A stretch of DNA of 28,468 nt, taken from Chara braunii. Lineage: Eukaryota; Streptophyta; Charophyceae; Charales; Characeae. This document shows positions 19,792-28,298 of this stretch, piece after piece. Below the pieces are notes generated by a model. The model had not been told where the DNA came from. It made no database searches and saw only the letters and a program-made list of their open reading frames with translations. The stretch's first letter is position 1. Each line of letters starts with the position of its first letter. The stretch is taken from contig BFEA01000072.1 of the NCBI GenBank assembly GCA_003427395.1, positions 2,298,335 to 2,326,802 of the forward strand, given 5' to 3'. Both the position numbers and the translations under genes were made by a program.

Positions 19792-20227
19792 AGGGATCTT
19801 TCTTCTATGTATGCTTCCCTCCTTGCTGATTCGACACGTGCGATGATGTATGTGTGGGTCAAGTCTGAGTTTGACGTGACAGGTCGCTGTGCTACATTGC
19901 ATTATATCGTGTCTGTTCTGGCTGCACATTGCTCGTTTGCTGACCACATTGTTTGTCCGGAGTCCTATTCATCACACTGGATCTCTTTCGGACCTGTGCA
20001 TCGCCCATCTTCCAATGGGCATGCATCATGTGCTCTTTTAGTTCATAGATATGTGACAATACATTTTTCAGTATTTTGAACTTCTTTTTTTTTTTTTTTT
20101 TTTTTTTCTTAAGAAAATCAGGTCCTTATGGTCCTGGCTCCATATCCATTCTGGGGAGTGTCAGTCCTGTTCCTATTCCCCCAGCAAGTCAAAATGACAG
20201 TATTACATCGTATGCCCACTCACGCAT
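19790..20227. other. No gene recognised; poly-T tract
   Basis: A run of 23 T residues lies at 20085-20107. It could be the tail of a minus-strand retroposon, but no source sequence was recognised. Confidence 0.5.
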
Positions 20228-20549
20228 CCTTCCGTCTGGCCGAAGGATACCTGGACAGCATTGATTGCTCCACTTGGTGGAGGATCGACTGCCAGCTTGC
20301 CTTTCCCTGTGATTCCTCTCAGAGTGCCCATCAGAACCCGTCAGATAAACTTAAACTCAAGAACCTCAGAGAACCGCTGCTGCAGTTCCTTCCGTCTGGA
20401 CGAAAGATCCCTGGACAGCATTGATTGCTCCACTTGGTGGTGGATCGACTGCCAGCTTGCCTTTCCCTGTGATTCCTCTCAGAGTGCCCATCAGAGCCCC
20501 TGTCAGATAAACTTAAACTCGAGAACCTCAGAGAACCACTGCTGCAGTT
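20228..20549 (+). repeat. 160-bp tandem duplication
   Basis: Copies 20228-20387 and 20388-20549 are nearly identical, sharing TGGACAGCATTGATTGCTCC, ATCGACTGCCAGCTTGCC and CCTCTCAGAGTGCCCATCAG. Only a few substitutions and a small indel separate them, so this is a recent duplication. No coding motif. Confidence 0.95.
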
Positions 20550-20716
20550 CTGTTCTTTGTACGTGTACTCATGGACGTCTGTCCATGCTATGTAGTGCGG
20601 AAGTCCTGAGGCTGTGGGATATGTCTGTCCCGTGCTCTCTGAAGCGGACAGGAGGTGTGCCAGTCTTTCCACCTGAGATGGAGTCCTTGAATGAGCGCCA
20701 CCTTTCCACTTTGAAC

Positions 20717-21209
20717 CATGGTAACGGCGGACCCGGACACTGGACACTTCCGGACTGTCTTCCGGACTGCCTTCCGGACCAGTGTCTGGACCGGTCCAGA
20801 CTGTCCGGTGATCCGGACATCACCGGACACCGGACAGTTCGGACCGGTCCCCGGGGTGCAAAAATGTCCGGACCCAAAAAAAAAAAAAAAAGAAAAAAAA
20901 AAAGGTGGTGGGGGGGAGGTTGGGTGGGGGTGTTGGCAGGCACTCTGTAGTTCAGGCAGCAGAGCATGTGTCTTGCAGCAAATCAACCAGCACATTTAAC
21001 CAGCAGACATGCAGAGTTGCAAACATTGCAAAGCAGGCACAAGACTAAAGAAACAGAGAATTGAAAAAAAAAAAAAAAGTATGATTAACTTTGAACTTTG
21101 AACTTCGGATTTAGTAATTTAAGTTCATAACTTCATATATAACTTAAAAGTTCGAGCTTTGCAGTTCAATTCAGAACCTCAGAGTCTTCAGACTGGCAGC
21201 ACTGTCAGT

Positions 21210-21257
<48 letters not shown>

Positions 21258-21589
21258 ACTCACTCAATGGGCAGGAGCGGTGGGCGCCTCGTCGAAACGG
21301 CTGCTTTGAAATTGCTCGGGCCTGTGCGAAACCCGCCACCTCAAAAACCTGCACTGTCTTGTGTCTGGACCTCTAGGCCATGTCCGGTGGGGTGAAAGGA
21401 CACTTAAAAATCACCCCGTTATTTTTTGAGGGGCGGCTAGGACCCGACAAACATCCTGGGCCGCCCCATTTTCTTTTTTGATTTTTGCCCCAGGGGCCTC
21501 CATCCACACATGGGGACCGGACACCAGACACCAGACACCGGACACCGGACTGTCTGGAACCCGGTCCGGACGTCCGGGCGGTTACCATG
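20717..21589. mobile_element. hAT-like non-autonomous DNA transposon, 873 bp
   Basis: The element begins CATGGTAAC (20717) and ends GTTACCATG (21589). It is flanked on both sides by the exact 8-bp sequence CTTTGAAC (20709-20716 and 21590-21597). An 8-bp target duplication with CA...TG termini is characteristic of the hAT superfamily. Both ends continue into inverted, loosely matching subterminal regions full of CCGGAC: eight copies in about 155 bp on the left and four plus reversed copies on the right. T-rich or A-rich tracts lie inside both. Short subterminal repeats are known transposase binding sites in hAT elements. No transposase frame is visible, so movement would need an enzyme supplied in trans. 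Confidence 0.8.
21211..21265 (+). repeat. (CT)n microsatellite with (ACTC)n tail
   Basis: CT repeats from 21211 to 21253 pass into CACTCACTCACTC. It is internal to the hAT-like element. Confidence 0.95.
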
Positions 21590-21597
21590 CTTTGAAC

Positions 21598-21804
21598 TTC
21601 TATCATTTCCCCACTAGCAAAAAGGTGTCACCCATCTTATATTTCTTTGCAGGCTGTCAATGACATTACGGGCATGAGCAAAAATCATATTGCGTTATGG
21701 TCTTATTGAAGTGCCAGAAGTCTCCATTTGAAATGAGACTTGGCTCAACAGTGCCCGACACGGACTTTCCCTGACCATGATTGTTTGCCCTTTCTGATGT
21801 GCAG
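21598..21804 (+). other. Presumed intron upstream of the ubiquitin-protease exon
   Basis: The 3' end is a polypyrimidine-containing acceptor, GCCCTTTCTGATGTGCAG, ending at 21804. A branch-point-like CTGAC occurs near 21774. Another acceptor-like TTTCTTTGCAG ends at 21652, but the sequence after it has no recognised coding content. Confidence 0.5.
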
Positions 21805-21889
21805 GTGTAATAGTTATGTAAGAGCAAGCAAACGACTCACCGTGCATGAGGCGCCAAATGTGCTGACGATTGCGCTGAAAAGATTTCAG
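21805..21889 (+). CDS. Internal exon of a plant-type ubiquitin-specific protease (USP/UBP, peptidase C19)
   Basis: The family removes ubiquitin from proteins through a Cys-His catalytic pair. This 85-bp exon encodes one split base plus 28 codons, starting CNSYVRASK and continuing [18 protein letters not shown], ending in Gln. This is the conserved USP segment after the zinc-finger-like CXXC of the fingers subdomain, leading to the LKRF strand. Plant UBP15-19-type proteins have closely similar text. The first Cys probably corresponds to the last Cys of that CXXC. Splice sites are clean: acceptor GTGCAG at 21799-21804 and donor CAG|GTGAGA at 21890. The upstream intron is phase 2 and the downstream intron phase 0. 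Catalytic residues lie in other exons; none was recognised in this window. The exon has no stop or frameshift, which argues for a live gene, but a single-exon relic is not excluded. Confidence 0.85.
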
Positions 21890-22253
21890 GTGAGAACTGA
21901 ATCACTGATTGTCATGATACGTGATGACCCATTGTGAATTCAGAAAAGCATGGAGACAATCCATTACTGCAGGGAAAAAAAAAAGATCATGGAAAATCAC
22001 TCTACCGCTGTCACTTCCGTGAGTAGGAATGCTACCAAGTCTGTCCATGACAGGTTTACGGTTCTTGACTATGAGCCCTCCTGAACTGTGAAACCACATT
22101 GTGCCCGAGCCCCATTTTCGTAATTCTCGGTTTCGCCCGCCCCTTGATCTACCGAACGGTTGTGGAGGTTGGGCCTGATTGGCAGCCTTATGTATCCCAT
22201 TATTGCCAGAATTGGGTTGATGGGCAAACTACATTTTTCAGAAGGAAAAAATT
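21890..22253 (+). other. Presumed intron downstream of the ubiquitin-protease exon
   Basis: It starts with the donor GTGAGA. No coding segment matching the next expected protease motifs (such as the SGHYVCY region) was found between here and the window end, so the intron may run beyond 28468 if the gene is intact. Confidence 0.5.
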
Positions 22254-22382
22254 GCGAAGTACCCCTGCAGTTTCACATAGATGCTAGAATACCCCTGAAA
22301 TACGTGGGTAGAGCGGAATACCCCGCTGAAATTCAAGTAGTTTGTGAAATACCCTTTTGCAAGGCAGGAGGCCCTCGGCCTA
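22254..22382 (+). repeat. Tandem repeat, 112-bp unit copy 1 with ~30-bp sub-periodicity
   Basis: The sub-motif GAATACCCCTGAAAT recurs in variants at about 22256, 22287, 22316 and 22346. The last 97 bp (22286-22382) match 23885-23981 in the same orientation. The copy ends CTCGGCCTA, directly at the left end of the inverted-repeat element. Confidence 0.8.
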
Positions 22383-23867
22383 CCGTCTTCACCCGAAAAT
22401 AACACCCGGGCGTTATATTCAACTTACCCTAAAAAGATCAGATCTTCGTTTTCAGTCACTTTTTTTCAAATAAAACGCCCCTTCAAATATAATGCCCATT
22501 CGAATAGAACGCCTGGGCGTTATATTCGAATGTTCCATGGGCAGTGCAAAAACTCGATGTAAAATATGCAATAGTCTTGAGCCACGCGTCGACACTTGGG
22601 TGTAAGGGCTGTAACAGGGGCCAAAGGCCACACCCAAGTCGTAAGGAGTTGCCTGATATGAGGCCTGCTGCTGTGAGTACCCGGAGCATGGCCTAAACGG
22701 GGGTCTCAGAGGCCCTGCGTGCGGCAGTTGACCGCGGAAAGTCAAAGGTCAACAGCAGCTCGGAAATTCAGGCTCACGAGTCAAAGTCTGCACGGACCCG
22801 GCCCAGGCCACAGACCAGACACACACATTGGTTGTTTGCAGGTACCCGCCACGAATCCAAGCCAAGTGGGAATCTGCAACTGTGAGAGATCCTGGCCTTT
22901 GCTCGCGGGTCAATCTGGGCGGTTGTGTTCAAGAGATCTGGGCGGTTGTGTTCAAGAGACCAGAGGTTGGTCCACCTCAAGTCAACTCTCAGTTGACCCA
23001 GCCCCTGCTGACCGACAATCATTCAGCCTTGCACTTGCTGCTCGACGCTGGCTGCATGCCAGCTCTACGCAGGCCCTACGCTGGCTCGTCGCTGGCTCTG
23101 CGCTTGCTCGACATTGGACGACGACGCAAGACTGCTTGGCGTTTACTTGACGCTGGCGCCGTCTCTTTCTGGGCGCCAGCTGGATCCAAGATTATCTGGA
23201 CGTGGCGCTGGCCACACTGTCTGCTACCGAGACTATGCTGATTTGGCATTGGCCATACTGTCTGCAGCATTGATTGAGGATCGGCGAGGAGGAGGAGGAT
23301 CAGGGCTGTGAGATTCGTTGATCGAGGGGAAGCTTACCTGTTTGATGACGTGTCGACATTGCACGCCGCTGATCGTCTTCACGAGGTATCTGTGCTGACA
23401 AGCGTTACATGAGATCGTCTCTGTGTCGGATTGTGTCAAAGTAGGCTGTTTGCTGATGTGGTGAGGGGAGATGCCCGAAGTCGAAAATGGGAACTGAGGG
23501 GGTTCTATCTGCTATGCTGATGCTGACTTTCTCTTCCAGCCTCTCAGTCTCATCTCTCCCCCATTTTTTTCTTCTCTGGTGACAAGACATTGACTTCCAA
23601 GGGGTATATTTCTGTTTAGCTCCTTGTTTTTATTTCTTATTTCGAGTTTATAAGGAATTTTGAAGTGACCTCCAGCCAAAAGTTGGTCGCATTGCAATTC
23701 TGGACAACATATTTTTCTTAGAGAATTTTAAAATTTTTGATTTTTTTTAATTTTTTTCTCCGGAACTTTGTGCCTCCGCCAGAGTTGCCACCAATCTACT
23801 GAATATAACGCCCGGCGGGCAATATATTCATATACAACGCCCAGGCGTTATTTTCGGGTGAAGACGG
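22383..23867. mobile_element. TA-flanked DNA transposon-like element with 36-bp terminal inverted repeats, 1485 bp
   Basis: Left repeat 22383-22418 and right repeat 23832-23867 match at 33 of 36 positions when one is reversed, beginning CCGTCTTCACCCGAAAATAA. The left end follows TA (22381-22382) and the right end is followed by TG. The second copy of the surrounding tandem repeat shows the uninterrupted site CGGCCTAGGTTGG at 23975-23987, so the insertion point is a TA, with the right-hand TA mutated once. TA duplication suggests a Tc1/mariner-like or similar element. There is no transposase frame. The interior (about 22600-23600) is LTR-like sequence related to two other blocks, so it may be a nested insertion or captured DNA. 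Confidence 0.75.
22595..23600 (+). mobile_element. LTR-like block related to the gypsy 3' region
   Basis: Shared landmarks with 24960-25910 include ACCAGACACACACATTGG versus ATCAGATGCACATCAATCG, followed by a TGCAG. Further on, both have GGCGAGGAGGAGGAGGATCA followed by GGGCTGTGAGA and GAAGCTTACC. The block at 4436-5470 shares weaker versions. A short hairpin lies at 22595-22603/22630-22638. A 23-bp tandem duplication occurs at 22913-22958 (GGCGGTTGTGTTCAAGAG). No protein domain. Confidence 0.55.
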
Positions 23868-23869
23868 TG

Positions 23870-23996
23870 GGTTGGAAAGGGCCTAAAATATGCCTGAAAG
23901 AAGTGGGTAATGCTGAATACCACGCTGAAATTTCAGAAGTTTGTGAAATGCCCTTTTGCAAGGCATGAGGCACTCGGCCTAGGTTGGAAAGGGCCT
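23870..23996 (+). repeat. 112-bp tandem repeat unit, copy 2, with the empty insertion site
   Basis: The unit runs from GGTTGGAAAGGGCCTA (23870) to CACTCGGCCTA (23981), and the next unit starts again with GGTTGGAAAGGGCCT (23982). The TA at 23980-23981 is the uninterrupted equivalent of the insertion site used by the neighbouring inverted-repeat element. Confidence 0.85.
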
Positions 23997-24959
23997 GCGC
24001 CCCGCTGGAAACTGTCAGCGCATGCCCCAGCAGCCATAGCCGGGCTGCTGGCTCGATAGCCTGGGAGGTTGAGTGCAGGTCCTTGGGAGAGGGCCACGGT
24101 GGGGAAGTCGAGGGATGAGTGGTGCATGTAGGTGCTTACCTGGTGGTCATGAGCAGGCCGCTACGGGTGAAGTCTTCATTTGTCATCGGGGTGCTGAAAT
24201 TCATGAAGACCTGTTGTCGTCATTGTAGAGTCTAGGCTGATAGGTGCTGTCTGATCGTAGTCTGGGCGCTGAGCGCCATCTGGGAGAGGAGCATTGTGGA
24301 CATTGATGTTGAAGGCGAGCAGAGGGCTTTCATTGTTAATTGACTTTGGTGCTTTCCTCTTGCTCATTTGGTGTATTTCCTGTCGCAATCTCTTTTCAGT
24401 TCGAGCACATGGCTATCTGGATTTCTATGGAATGATGGAATGTGGTTTCTGTCATTCGCATTGCTCATTTTCCGTGCACTTTTGGATTTAGATTTTTGCG
24501 TCGTACGGTTCTACCCCTGTCAAGCAAGGGGTTGCCAAGTTTGTGCTACACCCATGTAAGGGGCAGAATGCAAACTCGCACAACACGCTCACTGTGGTAG
24601 ACAGGAAAGATTTAGTCCAAAAGCTGTGTTACCATGTTTGCCCGGCCAGACTCGCCGGGCCGGGTGATCCGGGCGGCACTGCCTTTGGGTTACCCGGGCA
24701 GGTCCAGAAAACAGAGCAATTTTATTTTATTTTTTCCTGACTGTCAGGCCTTTTTTGTGCCGACCTATATTTATCAAAATCTGCTGTTTTTTCTTTTATT
24801 TTCCAAAGTCTGCGATCAGGGTTGGTGTGTGGGTGCTCAGATCTGAATTAGCGAACTCTGCTAGCTCAGGTCGCTCCAATGCCCACATCCGCACCTTGCG
24901 GTTCAGATTGATCTACTAATTAATGGATGTGCTGAACCCTGTGTAATAAACTCAGTTCA
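23997..24959. other. No gene recognised; small hairpins
   Basis: Perfect hairpins lie at 24027-24035/24043-24051 (9-bp arms) and 24640-24646/24654-24660 (GCCCGGC arms), the latter in a CCGGG-rich patch to about 24703. A possible acceptor, CTCTTTTCAG, ends near 24399, but the following sequence has no recognised protein content. Confidence 0.5.
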
Positions 24960-25910
24960 TAGCCATACCGCCGTGGGCTAGGGTCATCACTTTCGGTCAA
25001 AGGCCAGAAACAAGGCTCAAAAGTCACGGAGAGGGCCGAGGGTCAAGGGGTATCACGGCCTGAGTCAAAATCAGCGGCCAGAGGTCCCATGTGAGGTAGT
25101 TGGCTCTTGGAAAATCAAGAGTCAGACCAAGCACGGGAAGAGCAGGCTCAAAGCCAAAGTCAACCCAGTAGTCGGCCTTGGCCATAGATCAGATGCACAT
25201 CAATCGTTGTCTGCAGATATCCAGAAGATTCCAGTCCCTACTGGGAAAAGGTACCACTGCTTCAAGGCTGCATCCAGGCTGTCAAGATCTAGCAAATCTG
25301 AAGTGTCGACACAGTCAAAGGGGAGACTGGTCCATGCCAGTTAACGCTGGTCAATGCTGCATGAGGTCAGCCAGACCACTGGGAAGGCATTCTGCCTTGT
25401 GCTGGCTTGATGCTAGTGCTGCTACGTGAGGCTGCTGGAGTGTGATGTTGGCGCAAGATGCTGCGGGAGGGCGCCAGCCTAGAGGGAGATTATGTCGGCA
25501 CGGCCATAGCCACCATAGCTGTAGGCTAGGTGATGAAGATTGGCGAGGAGGAGGAGGATCAGGGCTGTGAGACTGATGGGAGATGAGACGAAGCTTACCA
25601 GGACTTACCTGGCTGCGACTTTGTGAGATCTGCTGCTTGTCCCCACGAAGGTGAGGAAGTGCTGCACCATTCTGCATATATTATTGCTGGCGTGGAAGGA
25701 GGATGGGCACCCTGTTATGGTCTACATATTGATTATGTCAGAGGACATCAGAGGAGAACATGCATTGCTGAGGTGGCGATAGGGGAAGCCTGAAGTAGAT
25801 GTGGGAAAGAAGAGTGACATATATGTATTATTGATTACTATTGGGAATCTCCACCTCCTCTTCTCTGTCTTTCCTCCTCTCTTTTTCTTTTTCTCATGCT
25901 CTTCATTGAG
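24960..25910 (+). mobile_element. LTR-like block, third relative
   Basis: It carries the same ordered landmarks as 22595-23600, most clearly the segment starting GGCGAGGAGGAGGAGGATCA at 25544 with GGGCTGTGAGA and GAAGCTTACC. The pyrimidine-rich end is at about 25848-25900. No coding domain accompanies it, so it may be a solo LTR or a non-autonomous element. Confidence 0.5.
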
Positions 25911-26059
25911 GAGACGATGCTTCTGAATTGTGCATATAATTGAGACATGGACTTGTAATTGACTCCGGATACTTCATGCTGTGCGCTGGGTCCAACTTGT
26001 CTTGCATTGCTGACTGACTTCTCAACGAGACTAGGTTCATTACACCTGTGTTTCGTGCT

Positions 26060-26215
26060 GATGGATGGATTGATTGATGGGATCGACTGCTTGATTGATC
26101 AATTTATGAATGGGATCGACTATTTGATTGATTGATTGATGGATGGGGTTGACTACTCGATTGATCGATTGATAAGTTGGATCCATTCACTAATCGGATC
26201 GGCTGCTTGATCCCT
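26060..26215 (+). repeat. Degenerate GATT-rich tandem repeat, 33-34 bp
   Basis: Copies contain GGGATCGACTGCTTGATTGA (near 26078), GGGATCGACTATTTGATTGA (near 26112) and a GGGTTGACTACTCGATTGA form (near 26146). A weaker fourth copy ends at about 26215. Confidence 0.8.
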
Positions 26216-26247
26216 ACACTATTAAAATCGCTAGCGTCACAAGTATG

Positions 26248-26486
26248 AAATCCAGGCCGTCATTGGTCCTACCGGGCCACGGCCCAGATCGGTGAAAGAA
26301 TGTAACAAATCTGTGATCTGGGACATCGGGCCCTACCGGAACGACGGCCTGGATGGGCGCGATCGTAAGGATCTTAAGATTATACCCAAATCCAGGCCGT
26401 CGGTCCGGTAGGGCCGGCCCAGATCACAGATTTCTCATCGGGTGATGGGGCCGTTGGGCCGGTAGGTCGGTCCTACAGGCTGGACC
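26248..26486. repeat. Chained foldback of four alternating inverted units
   Basis: The unit core ATCCAGGCCGTC...CCTACCGG...CCCAGAT appears as A (+, 26248-26291), B (-, about 26307-26354), C (+, 26390-26433) and D (-, about 26444-26486). B and C form a long hairpin with arms of about 45-48 bp, including AAATCTGTGATCTGGG and its complement. A and D pair as outer, more diverged arms. No coding content. Confidence 0.8.
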
Positions 26487-26576
26487 GCCTTTGTCTGTTA
26501 CTTCCGCCCGCGTCTTGGCATTAGGGTTTTGTCGGACGCATTGCTTCGCGTATCGCAGCGCCCTGCAGCGCGCACG

Positions 26577-26580
<4 letters not shown>

Positions 26581-26639
<59 letters not shown>
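26581..26639 (+). repeat. (TG)n microsatellite, 59 bp
   Basis: An uninterrupted TG run. Confidence 0.98.
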
Positions 26640-26642
<3 letters not shown>

Positions 26643-26861
26643 GACGTGTGTGCTTCAATGCACCCCATGGCAAGTTACACTATGCCAGGTATGATCTCCG
26701 ATGACAGGTCATCGGCACACCTCTAGCTTAGGTAACATTCGCAAGTGTGGTAGATTTTATCTGTAGTGGCAAAGAACGGCATCTACTCGAATGTTGGGGG
26801 AAGCAAGAAATGACAACGTGTGCTGGAGGGCACACGGGGGAAGTAAGAAACTTGCAACAAC

Positions 26862-27090
26862 ACATAGGTAGGAGGGCACGGGGGAGGCGAGAGGGCAGAC
26901 AACACACAAGCACATAAGGCAGGGAAACAACAACCACCAGTGGACAAGGCAAGTACCAAAAAAAATTAAGACAACACATAGGTTGGAGGGCACTAGGGAG
27001 GCGGGAGGGAAGACAACACACCAGCACATAAGGCAGGGAAACAGCAACAACCAACGAAACAAGGCAAATACCAAAACCAAGAAAATTGAA
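26862..27090 (+). repeat. Tandem duplication, 114-bp period
   Basis: Copies begin ACATAGGTAGGAGGGCAC (26862) and ACATAGGTTGGAGGGCAC (26976). They share GACAACACAC, AGCACATAAGGCAGGGAAAC and ACAAGGCAA. A partial related unit precedes them at about 26820-26850. A long antisense frame through this array is low-complexity and is not called a gene. Confidence 0.9.
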
Positions 27091-27240
27091 AAAAATAAAG
27101 AAAACTGAAAAAAATAAAGACTGATCATCACTGATGATGATAGATTGTTTCGTCAGAGTTGCACGCTCATCACGAGGCTGAACCCTCGACAATCTGCGGA
27201 ATCCCCGTATTTGATGGTTTGGGTCATGAACCCTTTGACC

Positions 27241-27740
27241 CTTGTTGAAGGCAGACTGTCCCCAAGAGGAACATAGCAGCAGGCAGCAACCCTGTGAAGC
27301 ACCAGGCAACACAGTAGAGGCAACACGGCTGCACAACGCCAAAAACGACTGCAGGGAACAACACGGCACGCCGAACTCGCAGCAGGGCACCCAAGCAGTG
27401 AAGCACGAGGCAACATTATCAAGACAACCACACTGCAAGGGACGAGAGGACAAGCGGACCAGCAGCAGAGCGACCATGCTGAGGGGCACAAGGCAACCCC
27501 AACACGGCAACCAAACTACAGGGCGCTCAAGCAAAGGACCGGGAAGGCACGACCAGCGGGCGGGCGGCAAGGCAGTGAAGCAGCGAAGCACAAGGCAACA
27601 CCACAACCCAGCCACACCACACAGCGAAGACAGCAGCATGCCAAGAACAACCTGCGAGGCATGCGGAACGGGCAGCAAGGCAGTGGTAGAGCGCAGACGG
27701 GGTCGTCCACACATCCAACACGGAGCAAAGCAGCACATCA
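27241..27740 (+). repeat. Degenerate AAGCACAAGGCAACA-type repeat
   Basis: Variants of GAAGCACxAGGCAACA occur near 27293, 27399, 27481 and 27581, at irregular 80-106 bp spacing. The plus strand is open for 172 codons and the minus strand is also open. Both give compositionally biased peptides without motifs, consistent with stop-poor repeat DNA, not a gene. Confidence 0.65.
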
Positions 27741-28012
27741 CCTACTCACATCACGGGTGAACCCCACAGACTGTTGGTTCCCACCACCCACTGAGCCAGG
27801 AAGACACTCCGACGAGCATCCGTCATCACCTACAGACAACACAGTCATCCCGAACCGAGCGCCCCCCTAAGAGTGCAGTTGGCACTCCAAACGAGGAACC
27901 ACCAACTGTTTGGCACTACTTACGGGTGCTCAGTTGGGCACACAGAAAAATACTTAGAAAAAATTAGAGGGAGGACAAGCAGCAGGAAAAAGACTGGCAC
28001 ATAGAAAACTGA

Positions 28013-28013
<1 letters not shown>
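27741..28013. other. No gene recognised
   Basis: Short repeated motifs GTGCAGTTGGCACT and GTGCTCAGTTGGGCAC occur near 27878 and 27927. Nothing else was supported. Confidence 0.45.

Positions 28014-28067
<54 letters not shown>
28014..28067 (+). repeat. (TG)n microsatellite, 54 bp
   Basis: An uninterrupted TG run. It is followed by two GTGAGCTGTGGTG motifs at 28066 and 28102. Confidence 0.98.
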
Positions 28068-28069
<2 letters not shown>

Positions 28070-28298
28070 CTGTGGTGGGCCCGGCAACATGCGGTGGACA
28101 GTCGTGAGCTGTGGTGTGCCAGTGATTGACGTGTGGTGGACTCTCGACACCTCAACGACGCTATCGTAAAGAACGCTCAGGTTTGCAATGAACCACTTAT
28201 ATTGACACTCCAAGCGTATGCACCATGAGAGTTCACACAGAATCCACACCGAAGTTCAGAGATGAAGAGACCAGGGTAGTGCAGCTCATAAACTTCAA

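Noticed and set aside
19477-20079. 200-codon frame containing poly(Thr-His)
   Set aside because: The central part is only the CA microsatellite, and the flanks have no recognisable protein features.
24624-24645. GTTACCATG near 24630 as another hAT-like end
   Set aside because: The adjacent CCGGG-rich patch is on the wrong side for this orientation, and no 8-bp duplication or partner end was found.
26728-27741. 337-codon minus-strand open frame rich in Cys, Leu and Val
   Set aside because: It is made of the 114-bp and AAGCACAAGG-type repeats, overlaps an open plus-strand frame, and has no domain. Stop-poor repeat DNA explains it.
27242-27760. 172-codon plus-strand open frame
   Set aside because: Low-complexity repeat translation with strong Gln, Arg and His bias, no motif, and both strands open.
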